From Chamaesiphon sp041738715 (lineage in GTDB: Bacteria > Cyanobacteriota > Cyanobacteriia > Cyanobacteriales > Chamaesiphonaceae), in NCBI GenBank assembly GCA_041738715.1, contig JBGSPI010000130.1:1-64000 (forward strand): 64,000 bases of DNA, given 5' to 3'. A model generated the notes under the pieces. The model saw only the letters and a list, made by a program, of their open reading frames with translations. It made no database searches and had not been told where the DNA came from. Below, piece after piece: positions 15,512-25,004 of the stretch. The translations under genes were made by a program, and so were the position numbers. Within the stretch, counting starts at the first letter, position 1. Every line of letters begins with the position of its first letter.

Positions 15512-17182
15512 ATGGCAAAAATTATCGCGTTTAACGAAGAGTCCCGGCGCGCCCTCGAACGGGGTGTCAACGCCTTGGCTGATGCGGTCAAGATTACACT
15601 AGGCCCCAAAGGGCGTAATGTCCTGTTAGAGAAGAAATTTGGCGCACCTCAGATTGTCAACGATGGGATTACCGTTGCCAAGGATATTGAATTATCCGAT
15701 CCCTTAGAAAATACTGGGGCAAGATTGATTCAAGAAGTCGCTGCCAAGACTAAAGATTTAGCTGGAGACGGCACCACTACCGCCACCGTCCTCGCGCAAG
15801 AAATGATCCGCGAAGGCTTGAAAAATGTTGCCGCTGGTAGCAATCCGATCGGCATCAAACGCGGTATGGATAAAACTGTCACCTTACTTGTTGCAGAGAT
15901 TGCCAAACTAGCTAAACCCGTTGAAGGCAAAGGAATCGCCCAAGTAGCTAGCGTCTCCGCCGGAAACGATCCAGAAGTCGGTGAAATGATTTCAGCGGCG
16001 ATGGATAAAGTGACTAAAGATGGTGTAATTACGGTTGAAGAGTCTAAATCACTCACCACCGAATTAGAAGTAGTCGAAGGGATGCAAATCGATCGCGGTT
16101 ATCTCTCCCCCTATCTTGTCACCGATCAAGAGCGGATGGTGGTTGAGTTTGACAACGCCCTGATTCTGATTACTGATAAAAAAATTGGCTCGATTCAGGA
16201 TTTAGTACCCATCCTCGAAAAAGTTGCCCGCGCTGGCAAACCCTTGTTGATTATCGCTGAAGATCTCGAAGGTGAAGCTCTGGCTACCCTTGTTGTTAAT
16301 AAAGCACGTGGGGTGTTGAGCGTCGCCGCAATTAAAGCTCCCAGTTTCGGCGATCGTCGCAAAGCCGTACTACAGGATATTGCCATCCTCACTGGTGGAC
16401 AACTAATTTCTGAAGAAATCGGTTTGAGCCTGGATACGACTACGGTAGAAATGCTCGGCACAGCAGCTAAAATCACGATCGATAAAGAGAACACAACGAT
16501 CGTTTCTAGTACTGGCAATAGTGCCGATGTCCAAAAACGGATCGCTCAACTCAAGCAACAATTGGCTGAGACAGACTCTGTTTATGATACCGAAAAACTC
16601 CAAGAGCGGATCGCCAAATTGGCGGGCGGGATTGCCGTGATTAAAGTTGGTGCGGCAACTGAAACTGAACTCAAAGATCGCAAATTGCGGATTGAAGACG
16701 CGCTCAATGCAACTAAAGCCGCCGTAGAAGAAGGCATCGTTCCCGGTGGTGGCACAACGCTAATTCACCTCTGCAAGAAAGTCGAGGAAATCGCCCAAGG
16801 TTTCAGCGATCCTGAAGAAAAAATTGGGGCTAATATCATCTCTAAAGCCTTAGAAGCACCCCTACGGCAAATTGCTAACAACGCCGGGGTCGAAGGTTCG
16901 GTCATCGTCGAACAGGTGCGTGCAGCGGCTGATAATATCGGCTATAACGCGGCTACGAATGTTTTTGAAGATTTACTCGCGGCTGGGATCGTCGATCCTG
17001 CTAAAGTCGTGCGTTCTTCCTTACAAAATGCTGTATCGATCGCCGGATTAGTCCTGACAACAGAAGCCCTGATCGTCGAGAAACCCGAACCCAAGGCTGC
17101 TGCTATGCCTGATATGGGCGGCATGGGTGGCATGGGCGGCATGGGTGGCATGGGTGGCATGGGTGGCATGGGGATGATGTAA
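15512..17182 (+). CDS. groL: Chaperonin GroEL (no adjacent groES)
   Basis: This 60-kDa chaperonin folds proteins in a tetradecameric cage with GroES. The 556 residues carry LGPKGRNVLLEKKFG, the ATP-site GDGTTTATVLAQ, the apical domain, VEEGIVPGGGTTLIH, and a long (GGM)n tail ending GMGMM. Cyanobacteria usually have one groESL operon and one single groEL. The preceding gene here is an isomerase, not groES, so this is the solitary copy. CIRCE lies directly upstream. An 8-bp inverted repeat at 17287-17314 may serve as terminator. Confidence 0.97.
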   Translation: MAKIIAFNEESRRALERGVNALADAVKITLGPKGRNVLLEKKFGAPQIVNDGITVAKDIELSDPLENTGARLIQEVAAKTKDLAGDGTTTATVLAQEMIREGLKNVAAGSNPIGIKRGMDKTVTLLVAEIAKLAKPVEGKGIAQVASVSAGNDPEVGEMISAAMDKVTKDGVITVEESKSLTTELEVVEGMQIDRGYLSPYLVTDQERMVVEFDNALILITDKKIGSIQDLVPILEKVARAGKPLLIIAEDLEGEALATLVVNKARGVLSVAAIKAPSFGDRRKAVLQDIAILTGGQLISEEIGLSLDTTTVEMLGTAAKITIDKENTTIVSSTGNSADVQKRIAQLKQQLAETDSVYDTEKLQERIAKLAGGIAVIKVGAATETELKDRKLRIEDALNATKAAVEEGIVPGGGTTLIHLCKKVEEIAQGFSDPEEKIGANIISKALEAPLRQIANNAGVEGSVIVEQVRAAADNIGYNAATNVFEDLLAAGIVDPAKVVRSSLQNAVSIAGLVLTTEALIVEKPEPKAAAMPDMGGMGGMGGMGGMGGMGGMGMM

Positions 17183-17203
17183 TTACACCCCCGGCATTTA
17201 CCT

Positions 17204-17332
17204 AGGGCTGATCTATTGGCAAAAGAATAATGCTAAAACCTAATTGTGTCGTTAAACTTCTATCTACATTCGATCGAGAGTTAACAACAGAAAAGGGTTA
17301 GAGTCGTTTTCTGTGGTGGGTGGATCAGCCCT
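17204..17332. repeat. 10-bp inverted repeats bracketing a 129-bp gap segment
   Basis: AGGGCTGATC (17204-17213) and GATCAGCCCT (17323-17332) are exact inverted copies about 110 bases apart, between groL and the IS701-type element. An inner inverted repeat, ACAGAAAA/TTTTCTGT, lies at 17287-17314. The outer pair could mark a small MITE-like insertion or a long-range stem; the inner one could be the groL terminator. No coding potential is seen. Confidence 0.3.
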
Positions 17333-17370
17333 GGACCAGACTCTGAAGCCTACAACATACCGATTGCGGT

Positions 17371-18791
17371 ATATCCCTCTTTTGTCACTTTAGTCAGAGC
17401 AAAATGGATGAACACTGAATAAACTCAAAGAATCAAAGGCATGAGCACAGAGATCGACAAAGGCAATCAACGTATTAAAACTCTGCTCCAAAAGTGGATT
17501 GCCAAAAATAGTCAGCCAGGGTTTAATTAAATTGAAGGCTAACAGCGGTAGCAATAATAGCTGAAGATTATTAAGGGCTGATTTCCAGCTTCGATGTTCA
17601 TCCCAATGAGGATGTTTTGCTAAATAACTCTTGAGTTCTGCTTCGACAATCTTTGGCTCAATCGATTCAGAGGCGATCGCGGGGAGAGACTGCAAACTAA
17701 CTAATAGAAATGCACAAGATATTATTTCCCACCACCGCGCAATATCTAAATAATTAGTTAGTCTAAAATCTGACCATCCTAGCTCGGATTTACACTGTCT
17801 AAATCCATACTCTACCCAAGTTCTCTCTCCGTAGATATTCCCAACGTCCGAACATTCAATGTTGGCAATGTTCGTCATAACATAGGATGTACTATTCGGC
17901 GGTAACGTTTTAGTATCTGTAGTTAAATCCCAATAAGTATAGTGTCCTCGTTGACCAAATATTACTTCACGAACATATCTAGTTTCTGGTGGATGAGCCG
18001 CAAACGTTCGGGTGAATTTACGCCATTTTGTCTGTCTAACCTTTGCCGTATCTGGCATCCACACTCCATGATTGCTTCTAATCGATACCATAAATTGTAA
18101 ATTTAATTTCTCCAATACTCTTAGTACAGCAGTTGGACTTTCTCCATATAAGCTGTCTGCTAGGACATAGCGAATATTAAATCCGAGTTCTACCAACTCC
18201 GTTACTAGTTTAGCTGCTATTTGCGGCTTACTCTGATAAATATCATCTAATTTCAGTGTGGATTTAGGTTTGTAGATCTCAAATATTAATGGAAATGTAA
18301 TTCCGTCTTTGACTCCATAAATATTCACGCTGACAATTCCATTATCAACTTTGCCCAGTCTACCTAAATATTGCCTAGCTACATAATCAGTATGAGTTCC
18401 TTTCTTGCGGTCGCCTGTTTCATCAATAATGATATCTATAGCTGCTTGTTTTAACCATTCTTTAGTTAGCTTGAGTCTATTTGCTCGTAACTGTTGATAT
18501 GACCAAGGTGACTCTGTGATAAAATTATGCAATGATTGGCTGTTTTTTAGTCCAACAATTTCTCCAATTGTTGTTAAACTCTTTCTCTGTGATGGTGTGA
18601 TAATTCCTAAGAGCATTCGCTTAAATGCTTCATAGCTTCTAACTTCTGGAAATATCTTTTGATACTGGCTGCAATATTGGTCGATTACACTAATTGTGGG
18701 TACTGCTGCTCTTGGCTGTGTCACATGCCCTGCTTGCTCTCTAGCCTTTTTATTCCATTTTAGCTCACCCAGAGTGACAGAAGAGGGATAT
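17371..18791 (-). mobile_element. IS701-family insertion sequence
   Basis: The 1421-bp element holds a single transposase gene. Imperfect terminal inverted repeats of about 37 bp can be aligned. Both start ATATCCCTCTT, share TGTCACT shortly after, diverge in the middle, and end in AAAATGG. No matching target duplication is evident (flanks cggt on the left and tgta on the right), so the insertion may be old or rearranged. It sits in the gap between convergent groL and recQ and breaks no gene. Confidence 0.85.
17390..18724 (-). CDS. IS701-family transposase
   Basis: A 444-residue DDE transposase of the IS4 superfamily, IS701 type. The first catalytic Asp is in IIIDETGDRKKG, followed by THTDYVARQYLG, a hallmark of the family. 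The second is in VLADSLYGES, and the Glu region is GERTWVEYGFRQCKSELGW. The frame is uninterrupted and of full length, so the protein may be active. It starts with ATG at 18722-18724 and ends 19 bases inside the left end of the element, so its last codons overlap the terminal repeat. Confidence 0.92.
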   Translation of the reverse strand: MTQPRAAVPTISVIDQYCSQYQKIFPEVRSYEAFKRMLLGIITPSQRKSLTTIGEIVGLKNSQSLHNFITESPWSYQQLRANRLKLTKEWLKQAAIDIIIDETGDRKKGTHTDYVARQYLGRLGKVDNGIVSVNIYGVKDGITFPLIFEIYKPKSTLKLDDIYQSKPQIAAKLVTELVELGFNIRYVLADSLYGESPTAVLRVLEKLNLQFMVSIRSNHGVWMPDTAKVRQTKWRKFTRTFAAHPPETRYVREVIFGQRGHYTYWDLTTDTKTLPPNSTSYVMTNIANIECSDVGNIYGERTWVEYGFRQCKSELGWSDFRLTNYLDIARWWEIISCAFLLVSLQSLPAIASESIEPKIVEAELKSYLAKHPHWDEHRSWKSALNNLQLLLLPLLAFNLIKPWLTIFGNPLLEQSFNTLIAFVDLCAHAFDSLSLFSVHPFCSD

Positions 18792-18858
18792 TGTAGACGC
18801 GTCGCACCTAATTTATCTGGCTGCTGTTGTTGTCATCTGGCTTAATTGATGACACCCC

Positions 18859-21072
18859 CTAGAGTTTCAATTTGGCGCGAACTAGTTTGATTTCTTCATA
18901 GTTATAACCATCGCCTAAATGCTCTTTAATCGGTGTGAGTCTGTCGGCTCCAATCGCATGAATGGCTTGCTCGATCGAGTGTTGTCGATCGAGTGATACG
19001 ATCCGATCGAGATTTAGGTCATAGCCGCATTCGAGTAATTTAACTAAATGATCGGTAATCGTATTTTCGCGCATTCGCCGCTCGATCGCGATTTCTTCTA
19101 TGGATAAACCCCTTTGATAAAAATCTAGGGTTTGTAAATGGGTGTGGGAGACATCGCTTTTACTTGAGGGTTGAATAGCTAGTGGGGGAGTAGGATCTGA
19201 TTCGGTTTGCACAGGCAAGCCAGATTCGCCCCTAAATGCTCTGATTTCGGCTGTGAACATTTCCCCGTATTGAGCGAGCTTTCGCGCCCCTACGCCGGAA
19301 ATTTGGGCAAATTGGGCGAGGGTTTGGGGTTGTTGCTTGGCCATCAGGCGGAGGCTAGAATCGGCAAAGATGACGTAGGGAGGAACTTTATTCGCATCAG
19401 CGTACTGTTTGCGGAGTTTTTGGAGACGGTTGTATAAAGCTTGAATTTCCGCAGTGTCGGTACTAATATCGCTAGTTTCGGCTTTGGGTTTGGTTGGGGT
19501 GATGGCAATTTCCACTTTGCGCTCACCTTTGAGGATTTCCCAACTCAAGGGATTAAGTGTCAAGACAGAGTAACCATCGCTAGTTTCATCGACTAAGCCT
19601 TGATGGAGGAGGGATCTGCCTAACATCCGCCATTCATCTAACGTCCGATCTTTCCCAATTCCATAAGTAGAAAGGGTATCATGTCCATTCTTCAATACGC
19701 GATCGCTTTTAGAACCGCGCAAGACATCGATGGTATAACTCAAGCCAAAATTTCGCCCCCGTTGGCTAAATCGCGCCACACAGGATAATAATTTTTGAGC
19801 TTCGATCGTCCAATCCGCGATCGGTCTAGGATATTTACAGTTATCGCAATTACCACAATTACCCGGAAAACTTTCGCCAAAGTAGCCGAGTTGAATAATC
19901 CGCCGACATTCACTTGCTTCAGCATAGTTAATTACCCTGCGCAATTGTTGGGTGGCAATTCGCTGTTCTTCTTCTAGGGCTACCCCAGTTTCGCGATCGA
20001 TCTTTTGGGCGATTAAATACTCGATGGTCTTAATATCGCCCATGCCAAAATAGAGGGTACAATGAGCGGGTTCGCCATCTCTACCCGCCCGCCCTGATTC
20101 TTGGTAATAACCTTCAATATTACGCGGCAAATCGTAGTGAATCACCACCCGCACATCTGGTTTATTAATCCCCATCCCAAAGGCGACCGTGGCGATCATC
20201 CACTGCACATCATCGCGAATAAAACTATTTTGATTATTCGTTCTAGTCTCACCATCTAATCCCGCATGATAGGGTAAGACTTTGATGCCATCTTGGAGCA
20301 GTTTTGCCGTTAATTCATCGACTTTTTTTCGACTCAAACAATAGATAATTCCCGAACCTTCTGTTTGTTTGACTTGGGCGAGTAATTCACGATAGGGAGT
20401 AGTTGTTTTGCGCCGAACTTCATAATATAAATTCGGTCGATTGAAGCTGGCAACATGAATATCTGGATCGCGTAAATCTAGCTGCTTGATGATATCCTGA
20501 CGCACCCTATCGGTTGCTGTTGCTGTCAATCCCAAAAATGGAACCTTGGGAAAATATTCGCGTAATTGGGAAAGTTTCCGATAATCCGGTCGAAAATCAT
20601 GCCCCCATTCCGATACACAATGCGCTTCATCGATCGCAAAACTAGCAATCCCAACTTCCTGATGTAAATCGATTAAGAAATTACTAATAAATTCCTGATT
20701 TAATCGTTCTGGTGCGACATATAAAAGTTTCACCTCACCATTATAAATTGCCTTGGCTCGATCGCGTCTTTCTTCCGTACTGATACTACTATTTAAAAAC
20801 GTCGCCGGAATCCCATTATTCGCCAATAATTGCACCTGATCCTGCATCAGCGCAATTAATGGCGAAACGACGATGGTTATGCCCTGTTTTAATAATGCTG
20901 GTAACTGAAAACAGAGTGACTTCCCACCCCCTGTTGGCATCACAACTAATAGATCGCGATTTGCTAAAGCTGTGGTGACAATTTCACGCTGTCCCGATCG
21001 AAACTCATCATACCCAAAATAATGCTTTAATGCCTGTTCTAAAGTATCAAATTGAGTCGAACCAGCAAGCAT
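18859..21072 (-). CDS. recQ: ATP-dependent DNA helicase RecQ
   Basis: This 3'-5' superfamily 2 helicase acts in recombination and stalled-fork repair. The 737 residues contain Walker A PTGGGKSLCFQLPAL, the DEAH box in IDEAHCVSEWGHDFRPDYR, motif VI HYDLPRNIEGYYQESGRAGRDG, a zinc-binding CGNCDNC cluster, a winged-helix RQC domain, an HRDC domain (about 535-615), and a C-terminal helix-turn-helix extension (about 650-737: DFYQRGLSIEEIAIERRM). The last part makes it longer than E. coli RecQ (609). The nearby hicBA pair is probably unrelated. Confidence 0.95.
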   Translation of the reverse strand: MLAGSTQFDTLEQALKHYFGYDEFRSGQREIVTTALANRDLLVVMPTGGGKSLCFQLPALLKQGITIVVSPLIALMQDQVQLLANNGIPATFLNSSISTEERRDRAKAIYNGEVKLLYVAPERLNQEFISNFLIDLHQEVGIASFAIDEAHCVSEWGHDFRPDYRKLSQLREYFPKVPFLGLTATATDRVRQDIIKQLDLRDPDIHVASFNRPNLYYEVRRKTTTPYRELLAQVKQTEGSGIIYCLSRKKVDELTAKLLQDGIKVLPYHAGLDGETRTNNQNSFIRDDVQWMIATVAFGMGINKPDVRVVIHYDLPRNIEGYYQESGRAGRDGEPAHCTLYFGMGDIKTIEYLIAQKIDRETGVALEEEQRIATQQLRRVINYAEASECRRIIQLGYFGESFPGNCGNCDNCKYPRPIADWTIEAQKLLSCVARFSQRGRNFGLSYTIDVLRGSKSDRVLKNGHDTLSTYGIGKDRTLDEWRMLGRSLLHQGLVDETSDGYSVLTLNPLSWEILKGERKVEIAITPTKPKAETSDISTDTAEIQALYNRLQKLRKQYADANKVPPYVIFADSSLRLMAKQQPQTLAQFAQISGVGARKLAQYGEMFTAEIRAFRGESGLPVQTESDPTPPLAIQPSSKSDVSHTHLQTLDFYQRGLSIEEIAIERRMRENTITDHLVKLLECGYDLNLDRIVSLDRQHSIEQAIHAIGADRLTPIKEHLGDGYNYEEIKLVRAKLKL

Positions 21073-21178
21073 GATCTTTAAATTCGCAATCAGAATTTTA
21101 CAAACATCAGTACTAATATTAGCGTAGATTGCCGATACCAGTCTAGCGACTCACTCTCTAAAGCCTAGTCCCTATTCC

Positions 21179-21409
21179 CTAGTGTGAATGATACAGGAAA
21201 TCATCCGCCTCGATTCCTGTTTGTTTAAGGATTTGGCGGAGAGTGCCTTCGGGCATATCACCATTATGATTGGGGACAGTGGTATATTTACCACTGTGGT
21301 CATTAAACCAGATTTCATGACTACCAGAAGCCTGACGATCGAGTGCAAATCCGTAGAATCGCAACACCTTGGCTACTTCACGGTATCGGAAACCTGATAA
21401 CCTACCCAT
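21179..21409 (-). CDS. hicA: HicA-family toxin (mRNA interferase)
   Basis: A 76-residue double-stranded-RNA-binding-fold protein. The family signature GSHEIWFN supplies the catalytic His, and TTVPNHNGDMPEGTLRQILKQTGI is the usual C-terminal part. HicA toxins cleave mRNA or tmRNA and are neutralised by HicB. The start ATG is 5 bases past the stop of the upstream hicB-like gene, indicating one operon in antitoxin-first order. Confidence 0.9.
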   Translation of the reverse strand: MGRLSGFRYREVAKVLRFYGFALDRQASGSHEIWFNDHSGKYTTVPNHNGDMPEGTLRQILKQTGIEADDFLYHSH

Positions 21410-21414
21410 GCTAC

Positions 21415-21648
21415 CTATCGACTGACTACAAGTGGACAGTCAAATTCATCTGCCAGCATCGGAAAACACTCAACGATTTGATTCCGTTCTGCCATTGCTG
21501 CTAAAAGTTGCTTGGCAACATCTTGAGCTATTTCGAGAGTTTCAGTAAGACTTGGAGCTTGAGCGATCAATCCGGGCAAAGCATCTGAAGTAGCTAAGTA
21601 GTACCCTTCAGGTAGTTTCTCGATATGTACGTTGATTAGTCTTTCCAC
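21415..21648 (-). CDS. hicB: HicB-family antitoxin
   Basis: HicB-like proteins carry a degraded RNase H fold. Visible here are INVHIEKLPEGYYLATSDALPGLIAQ and TLEIAQDVAKQLL. I prefer the GTG at 21648, which places VERLINVHIEK at the N-terminus as in relatives; a TTG at 21696 would add 16 residues. The product is short (about 77 residues) and shows no C-terminal DNA-binding domain, so autoregulation may differ from long HicB types. hicA follows after 5 bases. Confidence 0.83.
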   Translation of the reverse strand: MERLINVHIEKLPEGYYLATSDALPGLIAQAPSLTETLEIAQDVAKQLLAAMAERNQIVECFPMLADEFDCPLVVSR

Positions 21649-21814
21649 TGAATTACTATCGTGCAATTTTAAAAGTTTGGTAAAAGCTGTGAGCAAAATC
21701 GAGCGAAGCTAAGTATTGCGAACTATCAATCTAGTAATAATTTAATTATGACATATCTAGCTAGATGGTAGTTGTTTCTGGATGTTGCGTTTAATTAAAT
21801 TTCAGTATCTTGGC

Positions 21815-22270
21815 TTACAGATCTCTGTACTGAGTATCGGATGTTAATGGTTCTTCTGGTTTACGTGAAGTTAAATTTGTCAATGTCGATAATTCCTGGA
21901 GAAGTAGATCTTGTTCTTGATTGAGCAGATACAACCGATCGACTATTCGATCGATTCGTTCAGCGGTAGGGCTGTGAGTGGGTTTGGTGTTGACAGGATT
22001 AGTATACCCAAATATTCGTCGCATCGCGACCCAAATCAGCCTAAAAATCGGCTGGAGCAGTTTAAATGGTGTTTTGAGTAGAAATAACCAAATCTGCTCG
22101 ATTCCCCGCCCGATCGCCTTAATTAGCCCCCACAGAGTGAAGATCCCTAACAGCAATAAGCATAAACTAGGAATTGGATGAGCGATCGACCAAGCGAGAT
22201 AGGGGTGTTGTGCTAACCACTGACTAAAGTAGCTAGAAATTGCTCGTTCGATCGATTCCGAAATGTCCAT
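21815..22270 (-). CDS. Conserved membrane protein, function unknown
   Basis: The 151-residue protein has an amphipathic N-terminus, a strong transmembrane segment at about residues 28-50 (IPSLCLLLLGIFTLWGLI), then Trp/Phe-rich amphipathic stretches (EQIWLFLLKTPFKLL, LIWVAMRRIFGY), and a soluble tail rich in Glu/Leu (about 105-151) that may be a short coiled coil. No catalytic motif is seen. A G-rich repeat array lies immediately upstream of its start codon. Confidence 0.7.
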   Translation of the reverse strand: MDISESIERAISSYFSQWLAQHPYLAWSIAHPIPSLCLLLLGIFTLWGLIKAIGRGIEQIWLFLLKTPFKLLQPIFRLIWVAMRRIFGYTNPVNTKPTHSPTAERIDRIVDRLYLLNQEQDLLLQELSTLTNLTSRKPEEPLTSDTQYRDL

Positions 22271-22271
22271 C

Positions 22272-22313
22272 TGGGGACGGGGGGACTAGGGGACGGGGGA
22301 CTGGGGGACGGGG
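22272..22313. repeat. G-rich tandem repeat (ggggactaggggac type)
   Basis: Near-perfect short units of GGGGAC with A/T-containing spacers, the same family as the longer array at 53760-53841. Multiple G4-G6 runs on the + strand could form G-quadruplexes. It lies between the start of the membrane-protein gene and the 3' end of hemA. Confidence 0.8.
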
Positions 22314-22376
22314 CTTCTTTTAACTTCTATTCACTATTCACTATCCCTAATGCTCAATTACCAATTTTCCATTCCC

Positions 22377-23675
22377 CTAAACATTAGGATTAGCACCAAT
22401 ACTCTCACTATCGAGATTAAAGAGTACCTGGAGAGTTTGCATGGCTTTTCTGCGGGCTTCGATATCCTGTTGGGCGCGGAGTTGTACCATCGGATCGTGG
22501 AGAATTTTATTGACAATTCCTTTAGTTAAAGCTTCGATCACATCTTGATGACGTTCGGCAAATTCGGAGCCTAATCGAGATAGAGCTTTTTCTAATTCTT
22601 GAGCGCGAATTGTTTCCATTTTATCGCGCAAACAACTGATTGTGGGGACGGTTTCTAGCGATCGCCACCAACTATTAAAGTTATCGACTTCTTCGGCGAG
22701 GATACCTTCGGCTTCTAGAGCCATTTTCCTGCGGCTCTCTTGGTTTTGGGCAACGACGGCTTTGAGATCGTCCACATTGAAGGCATGAATATTTGTCAAT
22801 GTATTCACATCACTATCCACATTTCGGGGGACAGAGATATCAAAAATCATTAATGAGTGATGGGGGTCTAATACTGCTGCTAATTTAGCGGCATTTAATA
22901 AAGGTTCGGTGGCGGACGTACTGGTAAAAACGATCGTCGAAGTTGATATCGCATTCATCATCTCATCGATCGGGCGCAGTTGCAGATCGATCGCGTTAAA
23001 CATCTGCTTGAGATCTTCAGCGCGTTTTGCCGATCGATTTAAAATGGTGATATCGGTAGCACCTTTAGAAATCAAATGCTGTACCAACAGCCGCGACATT
23101 TTCCCTGCACCCAAGATGGCAATCCGGTGATTGGTGAAATTACAGACTTTCATGTAGGCTAGTTCTACCGCCGCTGAACTGATCGATACAGCCCCAGTAC
23201 CGATGCTAGTCTCTGTGCGGACTCGTTTCCCTGCCGTTAGAGCTTGTTTAAATAACCGATTGAGAATCGAACCCATCCCTTGATATTGCTGGCCGATTTT
23301 GTGCGTCTGTTTGACTTGGGCGAGGATTTGTCCTTCACCTAAAACTAAACTATCTAATCCTCCGGCTACCCGCATTAAGTGCATCACCGCATCTTCATGG
23401 AGGAGGATAAATAAATGATGCTTGAGATCGGTCAGGGAAATTTTACCAAATTCTGACAGAAATTGAATTGCATCTTGCACACCGCGATCGGCTGTCGGCG
23501 TGACAATATAAATTTCTAACCGATTGCAAGTACTCAGGATCGTCGCTTCCTGGATGTGGGGATGATTGCAAAGGTTTTGAATCGCTGCTTCCATCTGCGT
23601 ATCTGGAACGCTAAGTTTTTCCCGGATGTCTACAGGTGCGGTTTTATGACTCAAACCAATGACAGCAATATTCAT
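22377..23675 (-). CDS. hemA: Glutamyl-tRNA reductase
   Basis: HemA reduces glutamyl-tRNA(Glu) to glutamate-1-semialdehyde with NADPH, the first committed step to chlorophyll, heme and phycobilins. The 432 residues show the N-terminal GLSHKTAPVDIREKL, the nucleophile C50 in ILSTCNRLEIY, GLDSLVLGEGQILAQVK, the NADPH-binding ILGAGKMSRLL, and the C-terminal dimerisation helices. It starts with ATG and is the only gene of its unit here. Its substrate tRNA is encoded at 6.46 kb. Confidence 0.97.
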   Translation of the reverse strand: MNIAVIGLSHKTAPVDIREKLSVPDTQMEAAIQNLCNHPHIQEATILSTCNRLEIYIVTPTADRGVQDAIQFLSEFGKISLTDLKHHLFILLHEDAVMHLMRVAGGLDSLVLGEGQILAQVKQTHKIGQQYQGMGSILNRLFKQALTAGKRVRTETSIGTGAVSISSAAVELAYMKVCNFTNHRIAILGAGKMSRLLVQHLISKGATDITILNRSAKRAEDLKQMFNAIDLQLRPIDEMMNAISTSTIVFTSTSATEPLLNAAKLAAVLDPHHSLMIFDISVPRNVDSDVNTLTNIHAFNVDDLKAVVAQNQESRRKMALEAEGILAEEVDNFNSWWRSLETVPTISCLRDKMETIRAQELEKALSRLGSEFAERHQDVIEALTKGIVNKILHDPMVQLRAQQDIEARRKAMQTLQVLFNLDSESIGANPNV

Positions 23676-23966
23676 TTTTACTCCACGCTCAAAGGATAGT
23701 TATTTTAAAATTTTGTTATTTAAGTTACGGATATTTAACTATTAACAATGCACTATATGTGCTATCAATCTCATAGCAATCCGGCTTGTTATTATATATA
23801 ATCGCTGTCTATCTTGCGCTAATCCGATGGAGTTGTAAATATTTTGTTATGGTTCTTCACTCTAGGGGGGAAAGGGAAAAGGGGAAAGGAATGTAAGCAT
23901 CATCAGATTACAAACCCTTTAATCTTAAAAACTAACCCCTAAAGCCTAACCCCTAAAGCTTAATTC

Positions 23967-25004
23967 CTAGCGAAGACTAACAGTCTTAGGATTGCCGGTC
24001 ATGTGAATAGTATCGACGAATCGAGCCGTTTTGGACTGACTGGAGATAACTAGAGTATGAGTCCGTGCGCCACCTTTGAAGAATCGAACGCCATCCATGA
24101 TGTTGCCCGAAGTAATGCCAGTTCCAGCGAACAGGACGTTTTCACCACAAGCCAGTTCTTCAGCGGTGTAGACTTTATCAGGATCGGTGATGCCCATCTC
24201 TTTGAGCCGAGCGATGTTAGCTTCTTTACTTTCGCCGATCAGGCCAGTTTTGACAATGGCTGGATCGTAGATCAGTTGACCTTGGAAGTGAGCATCGAGA
24301 CAACGGAGCGCGGCGGCGGAGATAACTCCTTCAGGCGCCGCACCGATACCCATCAGCGCGTGAATATTAGTACCGGAGAAACCACAATTGATGGCTGCAC
24401 CAACGTCACCATCACTGATCAGAGCCACCCGCGCACCCGCTGCCCGAATTTCGGCGATCAGATCGTTGTGACGTTCGCGTTTCATGACGACGACAACTAA
24501 TTCTTCGATCGCTCGATCGAGACACTGAGATAAAATTTGGAGGTTTTCGGTGGCAGATTTATTGATATCTACTTTACCTTTAGCGGCTGGAGGTGCGGCT
24601 AATTTCTTCATGTAGAAGTCTGGAGCCGCAAATAGACCACCTTTTTCGGAGATGGCCAGAACTGCCATCGAGCCAGGTTGACCATAAGCACAGAGGTTAG
24701 TACCCTCACAAGGATCGACGGCGATGTCGATTTCGACTAGTTCATCAATTGTACACAAGTCAGCAGCGTTGGGTTGAGAACAAATCCCAACTTCCTCACC
24801 GATATAGAGCATGGGTGCATCATCGCGCTCACCTTCACCGATGACGATCCGTCCACGCATGTGAATTGTATTCATCCGTTCGCGCATTGCCTCAACTGCA
24901 ACGCGGTCGGCTTCATTTTTGTCGCCCTTACCCATTAAGCGTGCTGACGCGATCGCCGCTTGCTCAACCACTTCGATAATTTCTAAACTTAAACTATTGT
25001 CCAC
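23967..25004 (-). CDS. glpX: Class II fructose-1,6-/sedoheptulose-1,7-bisphosphatase
   Basis: In cyanobacteria this GlpX-type phosphatase serves both the FBPase and SBPase steps of the Calvin cycle. The 345 residues include GEGERDDAPMLYIGE, the metal/substrate motif VDPCEGTNLCAYG, ISDGDVGAAI, IGAAPEGVISAAALR and AGTGITSGNIMDGVRF, all in place. It reads from ATG at 25002-25004. The 535 bases upstream contain no gene, so regulatory sequence for glpX may lie there. Confidence 0.96.
   Translation of the reverse strand: MDNSLSLEIIEVVEQAAIASARLMGKGDKNEADRVAVEAMRERMNTIHMRGRIVIGEGERDDAPMLYIGEEVGICSQPNAADLCTIDELVEIDIAVDPCEGTNLCAYGQPGSMAVLAISEKGGLFAAPDFYMKKLAAPPAAKGKVDINKSATENLQILSQCLDRAIEELVVVVMKRERHNDLIAEIRAAGARVALISDGDVGAAINCGFSGTNIHALMGIGAAPEGVISAAALRCLDAHFQGQLIYDPAIVKTGLIGESKEANIARLKEMGITDPDKVYTAEELACGENVLFAGTGITSGNIMDGVRFFKGGARTHTLVISSQSKTARFVDTIHMTGNPKTVSLR

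Noticed and set aside
16942..17169. Pro/Met repeat frame on the minus strand
   Set aside because: It is the complement of the (GGM)n tail of groL.
17371..18791. Target-site duplication around the IS701-type element
   Set aside because: The four bases on each side (cggt and tgta) do not match.
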